DNA from: JBDKJS01 sp039806065
GTDB lineage: Bacteria; Bacteroidota; Bacteroidia; AKYH767-A; 2013-40CM-41-45
DNA length: 14,684 bases
NCBI GenBank assembly: GCA_039806065.1
Contig: JBDKJS010000034.1
Coordinates: forward strand, 1 to 14,684
Direction of reading: 5' to 3'
Shown here: positions 1 through 7,549 of the stretch, piece by piece
How the letters are laid out: every line of letters starts with the position of its first letter
Position numbering within the stretch: the first letter of the stretch is position 1
The notes under the pieces: model-generated
Databases searched by the model: none
Seen by the model: only the letters and a program-made list of their open reading frames with translations
What the model was told of the DNA's origin: nothing
Translations under genes and position numbers: made by a program

Positions 1-254
1 ACACCTATGGTCTTGTTGCCTTTATAAGCTTCTTTTATTAGGGTGATGGATTTATCGCGCCCCACAGTAATGGGAATGATAACACCAGGAAACAAAACCG
101 TATTGCGCAGTGGCAAAATGGGCAACTCTGCTGGCAATTCCTGACTGTTGATATGCTCTTCATCTTCTAATGAAAGGAGGGGCAAAAATTCTGGCTCGTC
201 ATCATTGATGGATTGTAAATGTATGTTTGAAAGGGGATTTTTCTTATGCGTCAT
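1..254 (-). CDS. lon: Lon protease, N-terminal fragment (runs off the left edge)
   Basis: The first 84 codons of an ATP-dependent Lon protease are present; the rest lies beyond base 1. Translation begins MTHKKNPLSN, continues through an acidic stretch (EPEFLPLLSLEDEEH) and reaches the Lon substrate-binding domain signature LPILPLRNTVLFPGV followed by IPITVGRDKSI, which is very typical of Bacteroidota Lon. In this family the protein is a cytoplasmic AAA+ serine protease that degrades misfolded and regulatory proteins; the ATPase and protease domains are not visible here. I chose ATG at 254-252 because the acidic leader before LPILPLRN has the usual length. The frame stays open upstream to another ATG at 308, which would add 18 residues and cannot be excluded. 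No Shine-Dalgarno sequence precedes either start. The gene is divergent from the T9SS protein at 538. Confidence 0.93.
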   Translation of the reverse strand, partial: MTHKKNPLSNIHLQSINDDEPEFLPLLSLEDEEHINSQELPAELPILPLRNTVLFPGVIIPITVGRDKSITLIKEAYKGNKTIG

Positions 255-487
255 ATAGCTTGAATCAAAAATATAGATAATGTCAAAAAGACCGCGTATT
301 TGCGGCATCAACGGTGCCCTATTTCCATGCCAAAGTCATAATAGTGAAATTGTGGCAGTTTTAGCACATTGTTTTCAACGATTGGCACATATTGGGCACG
401 CAATACTTCCTTGTAGCCTTTAAATGTATCCTTATTTTTTTATTTGCTTATGATTAATCACCATTCACCAATCTCTGTGCTTAAAAC

Positions 488-517
488 TTTGGCATTGTAG
501 AATTTATAATAGCTTTG
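488..517 (+). promoter_or_regulatory. Bacteroidota-type promoter for the T9SS protein at 538
   Basis: TTTG at 488-491, an 18-nt spacer, then TAGCTTTG at 510-517. This fits the known Bacteroidota housekeeping promoter (TTG/TTTG at -33 and TAnnTTTG at -7). The box ends 20 nt before the ATG at 538, giving a leader of roughly 14 nt without a Shine-Dalgarno sequence. The rest of the 255-537 divergent intergenic region holds no open frame that I believe; it has a short palindrome TGATTAATCA at 451-460 and a weak sigma54-like match at 383-398. Confidence 0.6.
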
Positions 518-537
518 TTGGCTAAACCATAACTCCA

Positions 538-2295
538 ATGAATAAAATTTATTTACTCCTATTGCTTTGCTGCCAATGGATGGTTGGCATTGCACAGCTC
601 ACTAGTATAGTACCCAATAGTGGTACCGGCACCCCTCCCACCACCCTCAATGTAACCATCACTGGGCCGCAGTGTTGGTTCAATGCTTCTTCGCCACCGA
701 TGCAAAATTCCGATATTTTACTCCGTCAAATAGCCACTAATACGGTAATTACTGCTACCAACTATACCTTATTCTTTGGTGGCAATCCTTGCTTTGGCAT
801 ATTCAGTGATGTTATAGACGCCACTTTTGACATAAACCAAACACACCCTCCAGGATTGTACAATGTAGAAGTTACCAGTTATAATTTTGATCCCTTTACC
901 GGACAAAACATACCCGTGCTCAATATCCTCACTGATGGGTTTAACTTGATAGGTGGTGGCGATCAAACCATTACCGGTGAAATTTATTTCGATATCAATG
1001 GCAATAGCATTAAAGATGGTGCCGACTATAACCTTCCCAACCAAGTAATATCAGCCAGCAATTCCTTTGGCACTTACTCCTTTGGCAACCGGGCCGATGG
1101 ATCCTTTACCTACTATGCTGCCCTAGGTTCCAATGCGATTACCCTTACTTCGCCAAGTCCTAATCTTAGTATTTCGCCTTCGCTTTATAATTTTATGGTT
1201 CCCACTACGGATAGCACTGGTTATGATTTTGCAGTTACTCCAACCAACGCAGTCATTGATGCATATATAAGCATGGTGCTCCCCTTTGGTCGATGCAATT
1301 TTAATTACACCACCCCCATTACCATTGCTAATACTGGTACACTACCGTTAAATGCAGTGTACTCACTTAGCCTCAACAATATGAATAATCCCACCTTTAT
1401 GCCAATGCCTGATAGCAGTAATGCTGGTGTTTATTATTGGAATATTAACAACTTGCTTCCACTTCAAAATTATAATATAAGTGTAAACCTGACCTATGGC
1501 CCCAATGGACAAGCCATTTACAACAACTGCCTAAAAATATTGGATAGCAATGGCAACCAGATTGATTACTACTGCGAACCACGAACACAAACCATTCTTT
1601 GTTCCTTTGACCCTAATGATAAGTTAGTATTCCCTGTAGGATTGGGTATGGATGGCTACACCCTTAAAGAAAAACCGCTTGAATACACCATTCGATTCCA
1701 AAACACCGGAAACGATACCGCCTTCACCGTAACACTCTACGATACACTCGATACAGATTTAAATATTTCAACATTTAGATTGTTAAATGCTAGTCATAAT
1801 GTAGATTTTACCATTGATGCTGCCAATGTACTCACTTTTACATTTGAAAACATCCTACTACCCGATAGCAATGTTGACCTAAATGGAAGTAATGGATTCG
1901 TATCCTACTATATAGAAGCCAATCAGCCAATACTTACTGGCACCCAAATAACCAACAATGCTGGTATCGTGTTTGACCTTAACCCACCAGTTATAACCAA
2001 TACCACCCTCACCACTTATGTTGACACGCTGCCCACAACTATAGACCCCATAACATTAAACAGTATTAAGGCCATACCCAACCCAGCATCGCAATTCATC
2101 ATGCTAAAAACCTTCATTCATCAAAATTTGAATGTAGAGATTATAGATGTTACTGGTCGTGTATTGAAGCAAATTAGTATAAATCAAATAGACACAGCAA
2201 TTGACATAAGTGCAATGCCAAGCGGCACCTATCTTATAAAAGCTACTGAACCAAAATCAAATCAAATATATACCCACAAATTTATAAAGATTTAA
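538..2295 (+). CDS. T9SS-exported surface protein with DUF7619-like domain and type A sorting domain
   Basis: A 585-aa secreted or cell-surface protein. Residues 1-20 are a signal peptide ending GIAQ. Residues 21-140 form an IPT/TIG-like beta region (SIVPNSGTG and LYNVEVTSYN). Residues about 146-230 resemble an SdrD B-like repeat (GEIYFDINGNSIKDG), a fold used as a rigid spacer. Residues about 355-495 match the conserved Bacteroidota module starting SFDPNDKLVFP and ending NAGIVFDLNPPVITN, known as DUF7619. Residues about 511-585 are a type A T9SS C-terminal domain, with AIPNPAS, VEIIDVTGRVL and MPSGTYLIK as the usual three blocks. By family knowledge the last domain directs outer-membrane export and anchoring. 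No catalytic motif is seen, so the role is probably adhesion or surface structure. It is a single-gene unit with its own promoter and terminator. Confidence 0.85.
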   Translation: MNKIYLLLLLCCQWMVGIAQLTSIVPNSGTGTPPTTLNVTITGPQCWFNASSPPMQNSDILLRQIATNTVITATNYTLFFGGNPCFGIFSDVIDATFDINQTHPPGLYNVEVTSYNFDPFTGQNIPVLNILTDGFNLIGGGDQTITGEIYFDINGNSIKDGADYNLPNQVISASNSFGTYSFGNRADGSFTYYAALGSNAITLTSPSPNLSISPSLYNFMVPTTDSTGYDFAVTPTNAVIDAYISMVLPFGRCNFNYTTPITIANTGTLPLNAVYSLSLNNMNNPTFMPMPDSSNAGVYYWNINNLLPLQNYNISVNLTYGPNGQAIYNNCLKILDSNGNQIDYYCEPRTQTILCSFDPNDKLVFPVGLGMDGYTLKEKPLEYTIRFQNTGNDTAFTVTLYDTLDTDLNISTFRLLNASHNVDFTIDAANVLTFTFENILLPDSNVDLNGSNGFVSYYIEANQPILTGTQITNNAGIVFDLNPPVITNTTLTTYVDTLPTTIDPITLNSIKAIPNPASQFIMLKTFIHQNLNVEIIDVTGRVLKQISINQIDTAIDISAMPSGTYLIKATEPKSNQIYTHKFIKI

Positions 2296-2323
2296 ATTTG
2301 CATTACATTATAACATTTATATC

Positions 2324-2355
2324 AAGGCTGTCGATCATAAGACAGCCTTTTTTTT
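2324..2355 (+). terminator. Rho-independent terminator after the 585-aa surface protein
   Basis: A perfect 9-bp stem AAGGCTGTC (2324-2332) and GACAGCCTT (2341-2349) with an 8-nt loop, running into eight T (2348-2355). It lies 28 nt after the stop codon. The T-tract is only on the plus side, so it does not obviously stop the minus-strand genes coming from the right. Confidence 0.88.
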
Positions 2356-2692
2356 ATTCATTGCAAGAGAAAAAAAAGAACAAACACTTAATAGACCTAA
2401 ACTTTTCCAGCAGCCTGAATCTTCACTGTGGTGTAGTAATAGATCATGCAATCATTTTTATTAAAACAACTTGCCTAAATTAAAGTAGGCGGCAGCAAAG
2501 CCACAGCATCTATACTACTACCTGCCGGTGTTCGCTCATAGTGCCACCAAAAAAAATTGGTGGCAGCTAATCCGCTCTCCCCGGGCCGCTATCAACCCTT
2601 ACCATCAAACGTCAAAAAAAAATTTAATCACACCCATGCTTTTTTAAAAAATCCTGAAATAAGAAAAGTGCGCAATCAATGTTCCCCTACAA
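2356..2692. other. Intergenic region between the plus-strand terminator and ydcF-like gene
   Basis: About 340 bases with no convincing gene. The flanks (2356-2470 and 2600-2692) are AT-rich with A- and T-tracts, including TTTTTTAAAAAA at 2640-2651. The middle is a distinct GC-rich, hairpin-forming island that I list separately. No good intrinsic terminator for the minus-strand ydcF-like gene (stop at 2693) is visible: neither hairpin here is followed by a T-run on the minus strand. Plus-strand open frames starting at 2298 and 2557 are judged spurious, since one reads through the terminator and the other is antisense to the ydcF-like gene. Confidence 0.6.
2473..2600. repeat. GC-rich hairpin island, possible dispersed intergenic repeat or RNA element
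   Basis: This block stands out from its AT-rich surroundings. It contains three inverted repeats: GCCTA/TAGGC (2473-2477, 2486-2490), CGGCAG/CTGCCG (2490-2495, 2522-2527), and a perfect 9-bp hairpin TGCCACCAA/TTGGTGGCA (2542-2550, 2557-2565) with a six-A loop, followed by CCCCGGGCCGC (2578-2588). On the minus strand a 37-codon frame without an ATG (2588-2475) reads as protein-like text, including NFFWWHYERTPAGSSIDA. It could be a REP/MITE-like repeat, a structured 3' UTR of the upstream minus-strand transcript, or the decayed end of a gene. Whether it recurs elsewhere in the genome cannot be seen from one window, so the repeat label is provisional. Confidence 0.35.
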
Positions 2693-3412
2693 TTAAAGCC
2701 AACCCTTCATTGCATAATAAGCCAGCGCCAAATATTCCCTGTAACAAATTATTTGATACTTACTGTGATTCCAAAATTGGTATCGTAGCTGCTGCGCATC
2801 AGCTACCTCGGGAATTAAAAAATGCTGCCGACCACCCAACCTATCCGATGAAAAACGCGTGCTACTCATCAAAGCATGCTCAAAAGTGGGCATGGCAAAA
2901 ACACTGTCAAATCCCACAGCATTAAAACAAAGCACAGCCCTGCGCATGTGTTCAGGCGAGGTAATGATCAAACAATTCTTATTAGCAAAACCTGCAGCTA
3001 AATTAAGGGCCTGCTCGCGTGTGTTGTGCCCAATGCGTTCTTGTACTATTTTACTACTATCTACTCCTAATGCACACATGTGTCCAATCATTTTACGAGC
3101 ATCACTTTTAGCAGTCGGCTGATCATCAGGCATGGCCAAAACTATTGTTGCTGTAGGAAAAAGGTCATGCGCCTGCACGGCATAATAATTTCTCATCAGA
3201 GCACTTTCGCTGGGGAATCCACCACCACCTAGTATGATTATAGCATCCACCCTTTCACTCCAGCTAGACTTTGACATACCCAACCAATGATACATGTGGT
3301 AGGGTGCAGTGGTAAATGAAAGTACTATAAAAAACAAAAAAATCAATCCTAAAAAAAATATTCCGCGAACTGCTATCCGCTTTAACACATTGATTTTTTC
3401 AGTTAGTATCAT
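2693..3412 (-). CDS. YdcF/DUF218-family membrane-anchored protein
   Basis: A 239-aa protein with a single membrane segment at residues about 13-35 (RIAVRGIFFLGLIFLFFIVL) and a soluble domain behind it. The domain carries DUF218 marks: DAIIILGGGG (56-65) as the first strand and glycine loop, IVLAMPDD, the conserved NTREQALN (130-137), and CLIITSPEHMRRA (147-159), the strand with the family's serine and arginine. Members include YdcF and the envelope factor ElyC; their substrates are mostly unknown, so I do not assign a reaction. The positive residues before the segment suggest an N-in membrane anchor with the domain in the periplasm. The ATG at 3412 follows directly on the TAA of alternate glmU (TAAATG, no gap), so the two are almost surely co-transcribed and translationally coupled. 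A role in envelope or peptidoglycan precursor handling is a guess from that pairing. Confidence 0.8.
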   Translation of the reverse strand: MILTEKINVLKRIAVRGIFFLGLIFLFFIVLSFTTAPYHMYHWLGMSKSSWSERVDAIIILGGGGFPSESALMRNYYAVQAHDLFPTATIVLAMPDDQPTAKSDARKMIGHMCALGVDSSKIVQERIGHNTREQALNLAAGFANKNCLIITSPEHMRRAVLCFNAVGFDSVFAMPTFEHALMSSTRFSSDRLGGRQHFLIPEVADAQQLRYQFWNHSKYQIICYREYLALAYYAMKGWL

Positions 3413-4600
3413 TTACCAAATTCTGAACTTTGATGTTACTTCAAAAATATGCGTCATAATATCTTTCTCAGTTTGATTAAAATCCATTTTTCGTCTGTCA
3501 TACACTCGCTGAGCTACTTCAAAAGAATCTTCCAATCTATAAGTGCTCATGCCCTCGCCACCACCCCAGGCAAAACTTGGAATAAATTTCGGGGGAAAAC
3601 CAGTTCCAAAAATATTGGCATTAACCCCTACCACCGTACCGGTATTGAACATGGTATTAATGCTACATTTGCTGTGGTCGCCCATAATTAATCCTACAAA
3701 TTGTAATTTAGTATTGATATACTCTTCAGTGGCATAATCCCATACTTTAATTTGCGAGTAATTATTTTTTAAGTTGCTGTTGTTAGTATCGGCTCCCCAA
3801 TTACACCATTCACCTATTACACTGTTGCCCATATAACCCTCATGAGCCTTGTTAGTGTATCCAAAAATAACAGAATTGCCAACCTCACCACCCACCTTAC
3901 AATGCGGCCCAATGGTAGTGGCTCCATAAATTTTTGCACCCATCTTTATTTGTGAATGTTCACCCAAACTAAAAGGGCCCCTGATTAATGCCCCTTCCAT
4001 TACTTCAGCATTTTTACCAATGTAAATGGGGCCAGCACTGGCATTAAGTACAGCGCATTGTACTACAGCACCCTGCTCAATAAAAATTTGTGAAGCATTG
4101 ATCACTTGGTTGTTTTCGGCTATCGTTGCCGACTTTCTACCGGCTGTGATGGAATGATAATCGGCCACCAGCGCCATTTCATTCAACGAAAAAATATCCC
4201 AATTGTGTGCCAACTTGGTAAGGGTACCAGTGAAATTTACCTTGGAAGTAAACTTACTATGCAGTAAACTCCAATCATTAACTACAACTCCTGTTCCCAC
4301 TGCGGCAATTATATCTTGCCCTGCATACAGCGCTTCACCGATGGTTAGTTGCTCAATGGCATTTATTAATTCTGCTGATGGCAGCAAGGCTCCATTGATA
4401 TAGGTTACCTTACCATCTGGCGCATTTGGATACTTTTTAGAAAGGTAGGCCTGGGTTAAGGAATAGGTTTTGGAATTTAATATTGCTTCCCATTTTTCGC
4501 GAATGGTTCTTATGCCTATTCTTATATCGGCTATGGGCCGGGTAAAAGTAAAAGGTAAAAAATTATTCCTACTATGATCGTCAAAAAGTACGTAATGCAT
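3413..4600 (-). CDS. Alternate GlmU-type sugar-1-phosphate nucleotidyltransferase / acyltransferase
   Basis: A 395-aa protein beginning MHYVLFDDHSRNNFLPFTFT, the hallmark start of the Bacteroidota enzyme class annotated as alternate GlmU (UDP-N-acetylglucosamine diphosphorylase / glucosamine-1-phosphate N-acetyltransferase). The N-terminal part (1-160) is a divergent nucleotidyltransferase fold lacking the classic LAAGxGTRM loop. Residues about 170-330 are a left-handed beta-helix with hexapeptide periodicity (PIYIGKNAEVMEGALIRGPFS, then GAKIYGATTIGPHCKVGG), as in acyltransferases. The likely product is UDP-GlcNAc for peptidoglycan and LPS in the cytoplasm; this function is from the family, not shown here. 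The frame is open to an ATG at 4642, but residue 15 of that frame (ATG 4600) matches the family start and I use it. A possible promoter (TTG 4642-4640, N17, TTACTTTG 4622-4615) lies inside the discarded extension. Confidence 0.88.
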   Translation of the reverse strand: MHYVLFDDHSRNNFLPFTFTRPIADIRIGIRTIREKWEAILNSKTYSLTQAYLSKKYPNAPDGKVTYINGALLPSAELINAIEQLTIGEALYAGQDIIAAVGTGVVVNDWSLLHSKFTSKVNFTGTLTKLAHNWDIFSLNEMALVADYHSITAGRKSATIAENNQVINASQIFIEQGAVVQCAVLNASAGPIYIGKNAEVMEGALIRGPFSLGEHSQIKMGAKIYGATTIGPHCKVGGEVGNSVIFGYTNKAHEGYMGNSVIGEWCNWGADTNNSNLKNNYSQIKVWDYATEEYINTKLQFVGLIMGDHSKCSINTMFNTGTVVGVNANIFGTGFPPKFIPSFAWGGGEGMSTYRLEDSFEVAQRVYDRRKMDFNQTEKDIMTHIFEVTSKFRIW

Positions 4601-4614
4601 GCTTGTTTTTTCTG

Positions 4615-4642
4615 CAAAGTAATGCATACGCAAACGATGCAA
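4615..4642 (-). promoter_or_regulatory. Weak candidate promoter for alternate glmU
   Basis: On the minus strand TTG (4642-4640), a 17-nt spacer and TTACTTTG (4622-4615) match the Bacteroidota pattern with one mismatch in TAnnTTTG. The box ends 14 nt before the chosen ATG at 4600. It lies in the 92-nt gap after the Ig-like T9SS gene, which has no terminator hairpin, so read-through from upstream is also possible. Confidence 0.3.
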
Positions 4643-4692
4643 TTGAGCTCAGCTAAGTTTTTATCTACAGCGATCTTTTTATAAAACACTCC

Positions 4693-5709
4693 TTACCTGA
4701 GTACTGGAAAAGTAACATTGCCCAACTTAACTATATAACAACCCTTTTCTAAAAATGGTAGATCTATAGTATGATATTGGCCATACAAGGTAGTTTCAAC
4801 GAGAGGATGTCCCAATAAATCATACAATACCAATGACTCATCCTGAAAAGTGCTGCGGCTTACCAATAATTGATCATTATTAAACCGCACCCAATAATTT
4901 GATTTATTGGGCTGGTGCAACGTTGTATTCAAATAATAATAAGGATCGCTGCTGCTGCTACACTGGGCAGAGTTGGTTAATTCCACTGTATAAGTACCGG
5001 TATCTATTGGGGTGAGTTGCCAGCCAGTAGCGCCAGGAAGAGGTGCTCCATTTAAAAACCATTGGTAAGTATAACCTATAGTTGTTTCCAATTGAAGACC
5101 ATTAAAAAAAATAGGTGCTGGGGTTGGTGGAGTATTCACCACCACTACATCAACAGTAACACCAACATTGGCGATATAATTAGGGCAAAGTGCAGGTGCG
5201 CCAGAGCATGTATATTGGCCTGAACTAGTTACCACCAATGTATCATCATTAGCACCAGTAATGTTAAATCCATTATTGGTCCATTGGATATTACGCTCGT
5301 AGGGGCTTCCCATAATCAAATACATGGTATCGCCATCACATACCTGCGCTTGCCCCGATCCAATGATTTGAAAGGAGCCTTGACTAATTATATAGGGCAA
5401 AAGAAAAACCCAACCATCCACGAGCACATCAGCACTTAACTCCGCACAACCTGCTAACGTGGCTTCTACTGCAAATACACTGCCCACATCCGTGGCAGCA
5501 TTCACCACATAATAAGGGTTGGTGGCTCCAGCAATCATACTACCATCTTTGTACCATTGGTAACTATCGTATGACTGTGTAAAAAGCGTGTCCTGTGAAT
5601 TTGGACACATGATTAAAGATGGAAATACTGTTGGGGTATGAGCACACTGTGCCTTACATACGTTAGTACCCACTAAAAATAAAACAACAAGCGCAATAAA
5701 TTTATGCAT
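4693..5709 (-). CDS. Secreted Ig-like repeat protein with divergent T9SS sorting domain
   Basis: A 338-aa exported protein. Residues 1-21 are a signal peptide (FIALVVLFLVGTNVCKAQ). Three Ig/PKD-like beta domains follow: about 45-97 (SYQWYKDGSMIAGATNPYYV), 115-190 (IQWTNNGFNITGANDDTLVV) and 211-258 (YTYQWFLNGAPLPGATG). The QWY/QWF-x-(D/N)G pattern is common in Bacteroidota surface proteins. Residues about 272-338 resemble a type A T9SS sorting domain (SLVLYDLLGHPLVETTL, then FLEKGCYIVKLGN), but the opening YPNP block is replaced by FNNDQLLV, so the match is partial. No enzyme motif is seen. Its ATG (5709-5707) overlaps the TAA of the M2 peptidase by one base (TAATG), which implies translational coupling. 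The reason for pairing it with a peptidase is unknown; a surface partner or scaffold is speculation. Confidence 0.75.
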   Translation of the reverse strand: MHKFIALVVLFLVGTNVCKAQCAHTPTVFPSLIMCPNSQDTLFTQSYDSYQWYKDGSMIAGATNPYYVVNAATDVGSVFAVEATLAGCAELSADVLVDGWVFLLPYIISQGSFQIIGSGQAQVCDGDTMYLIMGSPYERNIQWTNNGFNITGANDDTLVVTSSGQYTCSGAPALCPNYIANVGVTVDVVVVNTPPTPAPIFFNGLQLETTIGYTYQWFLNGAPLPGATGWQLTPIDTGTYTVELTNSAQCSSSSDPYYYLNTTLHQPNKSNYWVRFNNDQLLVSRSTFQDESLVLYDLLGHPLVETTLYGQYHTIDLPFLEKGCYIVKLGNVTFPVLR

Positions 5710-7514
5710 TAATTTAAATTTTCTGGTAACGAATAGGTTCTACCTTTATTTTTTTCTTTTAAATATGCCATCAATGGATTAAAATAAGCTAACATTGCTC
5801 TTGCACTTAGATCTTCACCCGTTTTTTCTTTTAGCAACACTCTCCAATCGGCAGCACCACCAACACTTAATAAATCATTTAAATATTTTCCTATTTCTTT
5901 ATTACCGAAATAATTGGTAAAGCGTGGATCTTGGTGTAAGATATTCTTTGAAATATAATCATGAATTTGAAATAGGATGATGTATGACAATGCATAGTCG
6001 TAGTATCCGGCTGGATCGTCATTGATATGGGTTTTGCTGGCTGCATCACAATAACGTTCATCGCGCTCAGTAGGAGGCGCTATGCCTTGGTATTTTTTCA
6101 CATAATTCCACCACCTAGTATTGTATTCATCAGGACTCAACTGCTGGCTATACAAATCATGTTCAAAGTTACTCATGGTGCCTGCACTCCATGGTATGAA
6201 TACTACATAGTTAAGCGCTTCCTTTAATAATTGATTCATGGTGTCTACACTGGCACTGGCCGGTATGAGGCCAAGGTTGGCTACAAAAGGCTGTTGCATG
6301 GCGGCTAATCCCAACATGCTTCCTACTGCTTCATGGTAAGCCCTATTGGCTCCTTCTCGAAGCAAGTTGGGCACCTTTTCATTACTGTAGCATAAATAAT
6401 AATAAATGTGTCCATATTCATGATGGATGGTTTCATACCATTCGGCATTGGGTTCAATACTCATGAGGGTGCGCACATCTTGATCCAAATTCATATGCCA
6501 TGCACTGGCGTGAGTGTTCTTTTTATAACCAGCATCCTTACTTACCGGATAAAAACTAGATTTACTCCAGAACGTCTCCGGCAAAGTTGGGAAGCCCATG
6601 CTAACATAAAAATTTTCACCTTGTTTGGCTAGCCATTCTGCCGACTTCTTATTTAGTGCACTATCCAAATTCATTCCTTTGACAGAAATCATTTCATTCC
6701 AATCTTGCCCCCACTTATTGGTGAGCCAGTGTGCAGGGATTAAATCTGGCACCGGCTGCTTGAATTTGGCAGCCAACTCATACCGAGCATAGGTGTGCAA
6801 TTCACGATAGAGCGGCCATAACTCCTTGTTAAACTTGGCTAAATATTCCATCATTTCCTTACGTGTTAATCCATATTCGCTAGCCATATAAGTAAAATAA
6901 TCATCATAGCCGAGGCCTTGTACCACCTTATTGCGCAAAGCCACCAAATTGGTAAGGCCAGGCTTTAGTACCACACCTATCTCCTTACTAGACTCCCAAG
7001 CTTTTTGCCTTAACGTAAGATCGGTTTGTTCACTCAATATTTTATTAATTTCATTAGGCGTAATTTCTTTACCTTCTAACATGAATTTATAACCATACAG
7101 TTTTTCTGTTTGAGCAGTTTCTGCTTTTATCCTATCTTTTACCACATCAGCAATGGTTTGAGGGGATGATGCTGCTAGAAAAAGAATTTTCTTTAGCTGC
7201 TTAATGGAGATAGGATCCAATTCCTTTTCAAATTTTAAAAATGCTTGAGCTTGTTCGATATTTTCCTTGCTGCCGGTAAATGCTGCCATGGCTTCATCTG
7301 CCATTCTGCTATTATATGCATTCATTGTATCGCCTGCTACAATATGCGTTTGCACAGCCCATGCCATCTCACTGCTCTTGCTATACAGTTTGGTATATTG
7401 CTCATTGTAAGTTTGAAGAAACGCTGCAACTTTTTTCTGATCAACAGAAGGCGAGGTGGTGCACGAAGTAATAAAGAATAGTAAACTACAAAAAATTAAA
7501 GGTTGTCTTTTCAT
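5709..7514 (-). CDS. M2-family (ACE-like) peptidyl-dipeptidase, predicted lipoprotein
   Basis: A 601-aa zinc metallopeptidase. The catalytic signature is IHHEYGHIYYYL, with HEXXH at residues 365-369 and the third zinc ligand E395 in REGANRAYHEAVG. This mirrors animal ACE (HHEMGHIQYYL followed by GANPGFHEAIG) and sets it apart from M3 enzymes. The family removes C-terminal dipeptides from oligopeptides. The N-terminus MKRQPLIFCSLLFFITSC is a lipoprotein signal peptide with lipobox ITSC (C18), so the enzyme is probably anchored in the envelope and faces the periplasm or cell surface. I chose ATG 7514 over the frame's first ATG at 7562: it makes a clean lipoprotein signal, removes the overlap with the photolyase gene, and sits exactly 20 nt after a TAnnTTTG box. 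The length is normal for bacterial M2 members. It is coupled to the next gene by TAATG. Confidence 0.9.
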   Translation of the reverse strand: MKRQPLIFCSLLFFITSCTTSPSVDQKKVAAFLQTYNEQYTKLYSKSSEMAWAVQTHIVAGDTMNAYNSRMADEAMAAFTGSKENIEQAQAFLKFEKELDPISIKQLKKILFLAASSPQTIADVVKDRIKAETAQTEKLYGYKFMLEGKEITPNEINKILSEQTDLTLRQKAWESSKEIGVVLKPGLTNLVALRNKVVQGLGYDDYFTYMASEYGLTRKEMMEYLAKFNKELWPLYRELHTYARYELAAKFKQPVPDLIPAHWLTNKWGQDWNEMISVKGMNLDSALNKKSAEWLAKQGENFYVSMGFPTLPETFWSKSSFYPVSKDAGYKKNTHASAWHMNLDQDVRTLMSIEPNAEWYETIHHEYGHIYYYLCYSNEKVPNLLREGANRAYHEAVGSMLGLAAMQQPFVANLGLIPASASVDTMNQLLKEALNYVVFIPWSAGTMSNFEHDLYSQQLSPDEYNTRWWNYVKKYQGIAPPTERDERYCDAASKTHINDDPAGYYDYALSYIILFQIHDYISKNILHQDPRFTNYFGNKEIGKYLNDLLSVGGAADWRVLLKEKTGEDLSARAMLAYFNPLMAYLKEKNKGRTYSLPENLN

Positions 7515-7534
7515 TAGCTTGATAATTGATCTTA

Positions 7535-7542
7535 CAAACCTA
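7535..7542 (-). promoter_or_regulatory. -7 promoter box for the M2 peptidase gene
   Basis: TAGGTTTG on the minus strand (7542-7535) is an exact TAnnTTTG box, 20 nt before the ATG at 7514. No good TTG is found 17-20 nt further upstream, so the -33 element is weak. It lies across the photolyase stop region and would let the peptidase and its Ig-like neighbour be expressed separately from the photolyase group. Confidence 0.45.
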
Positions 7543-7549
7543 AAAAAAA

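Noticed and set aside
266..273. TATTTTTG on the minus strand as a lon promoter box
   Set aside because: It matches TAnnTTTG but lies in a run of A/T only 11 nt from the ATG, and no TTG is present at a proper distance upstream.
2298..2483. 61-codon plus-strand open frame just after the surface protein gene
   Set aside because: It reads through the terminator hairpin and T-tract, and its lysine- and hydrophobic-rich text has no domain look.
2485..2535. Resemblance to the 3' part of a cobalamin riboswitch (GCCAC ... ACCTGCCGGT)
   Set aside because: The GAAGACCTGCC box is incomplete, the upstream riboswitch core motifs are absent, and no plus-strand gene follows.
2557..2925. 122-codon plus-strand open frame
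   Set aside because: It starts in the GC-rich island and then runs antisense to the ydcF-like gene; the composition looks like a shadow frame.
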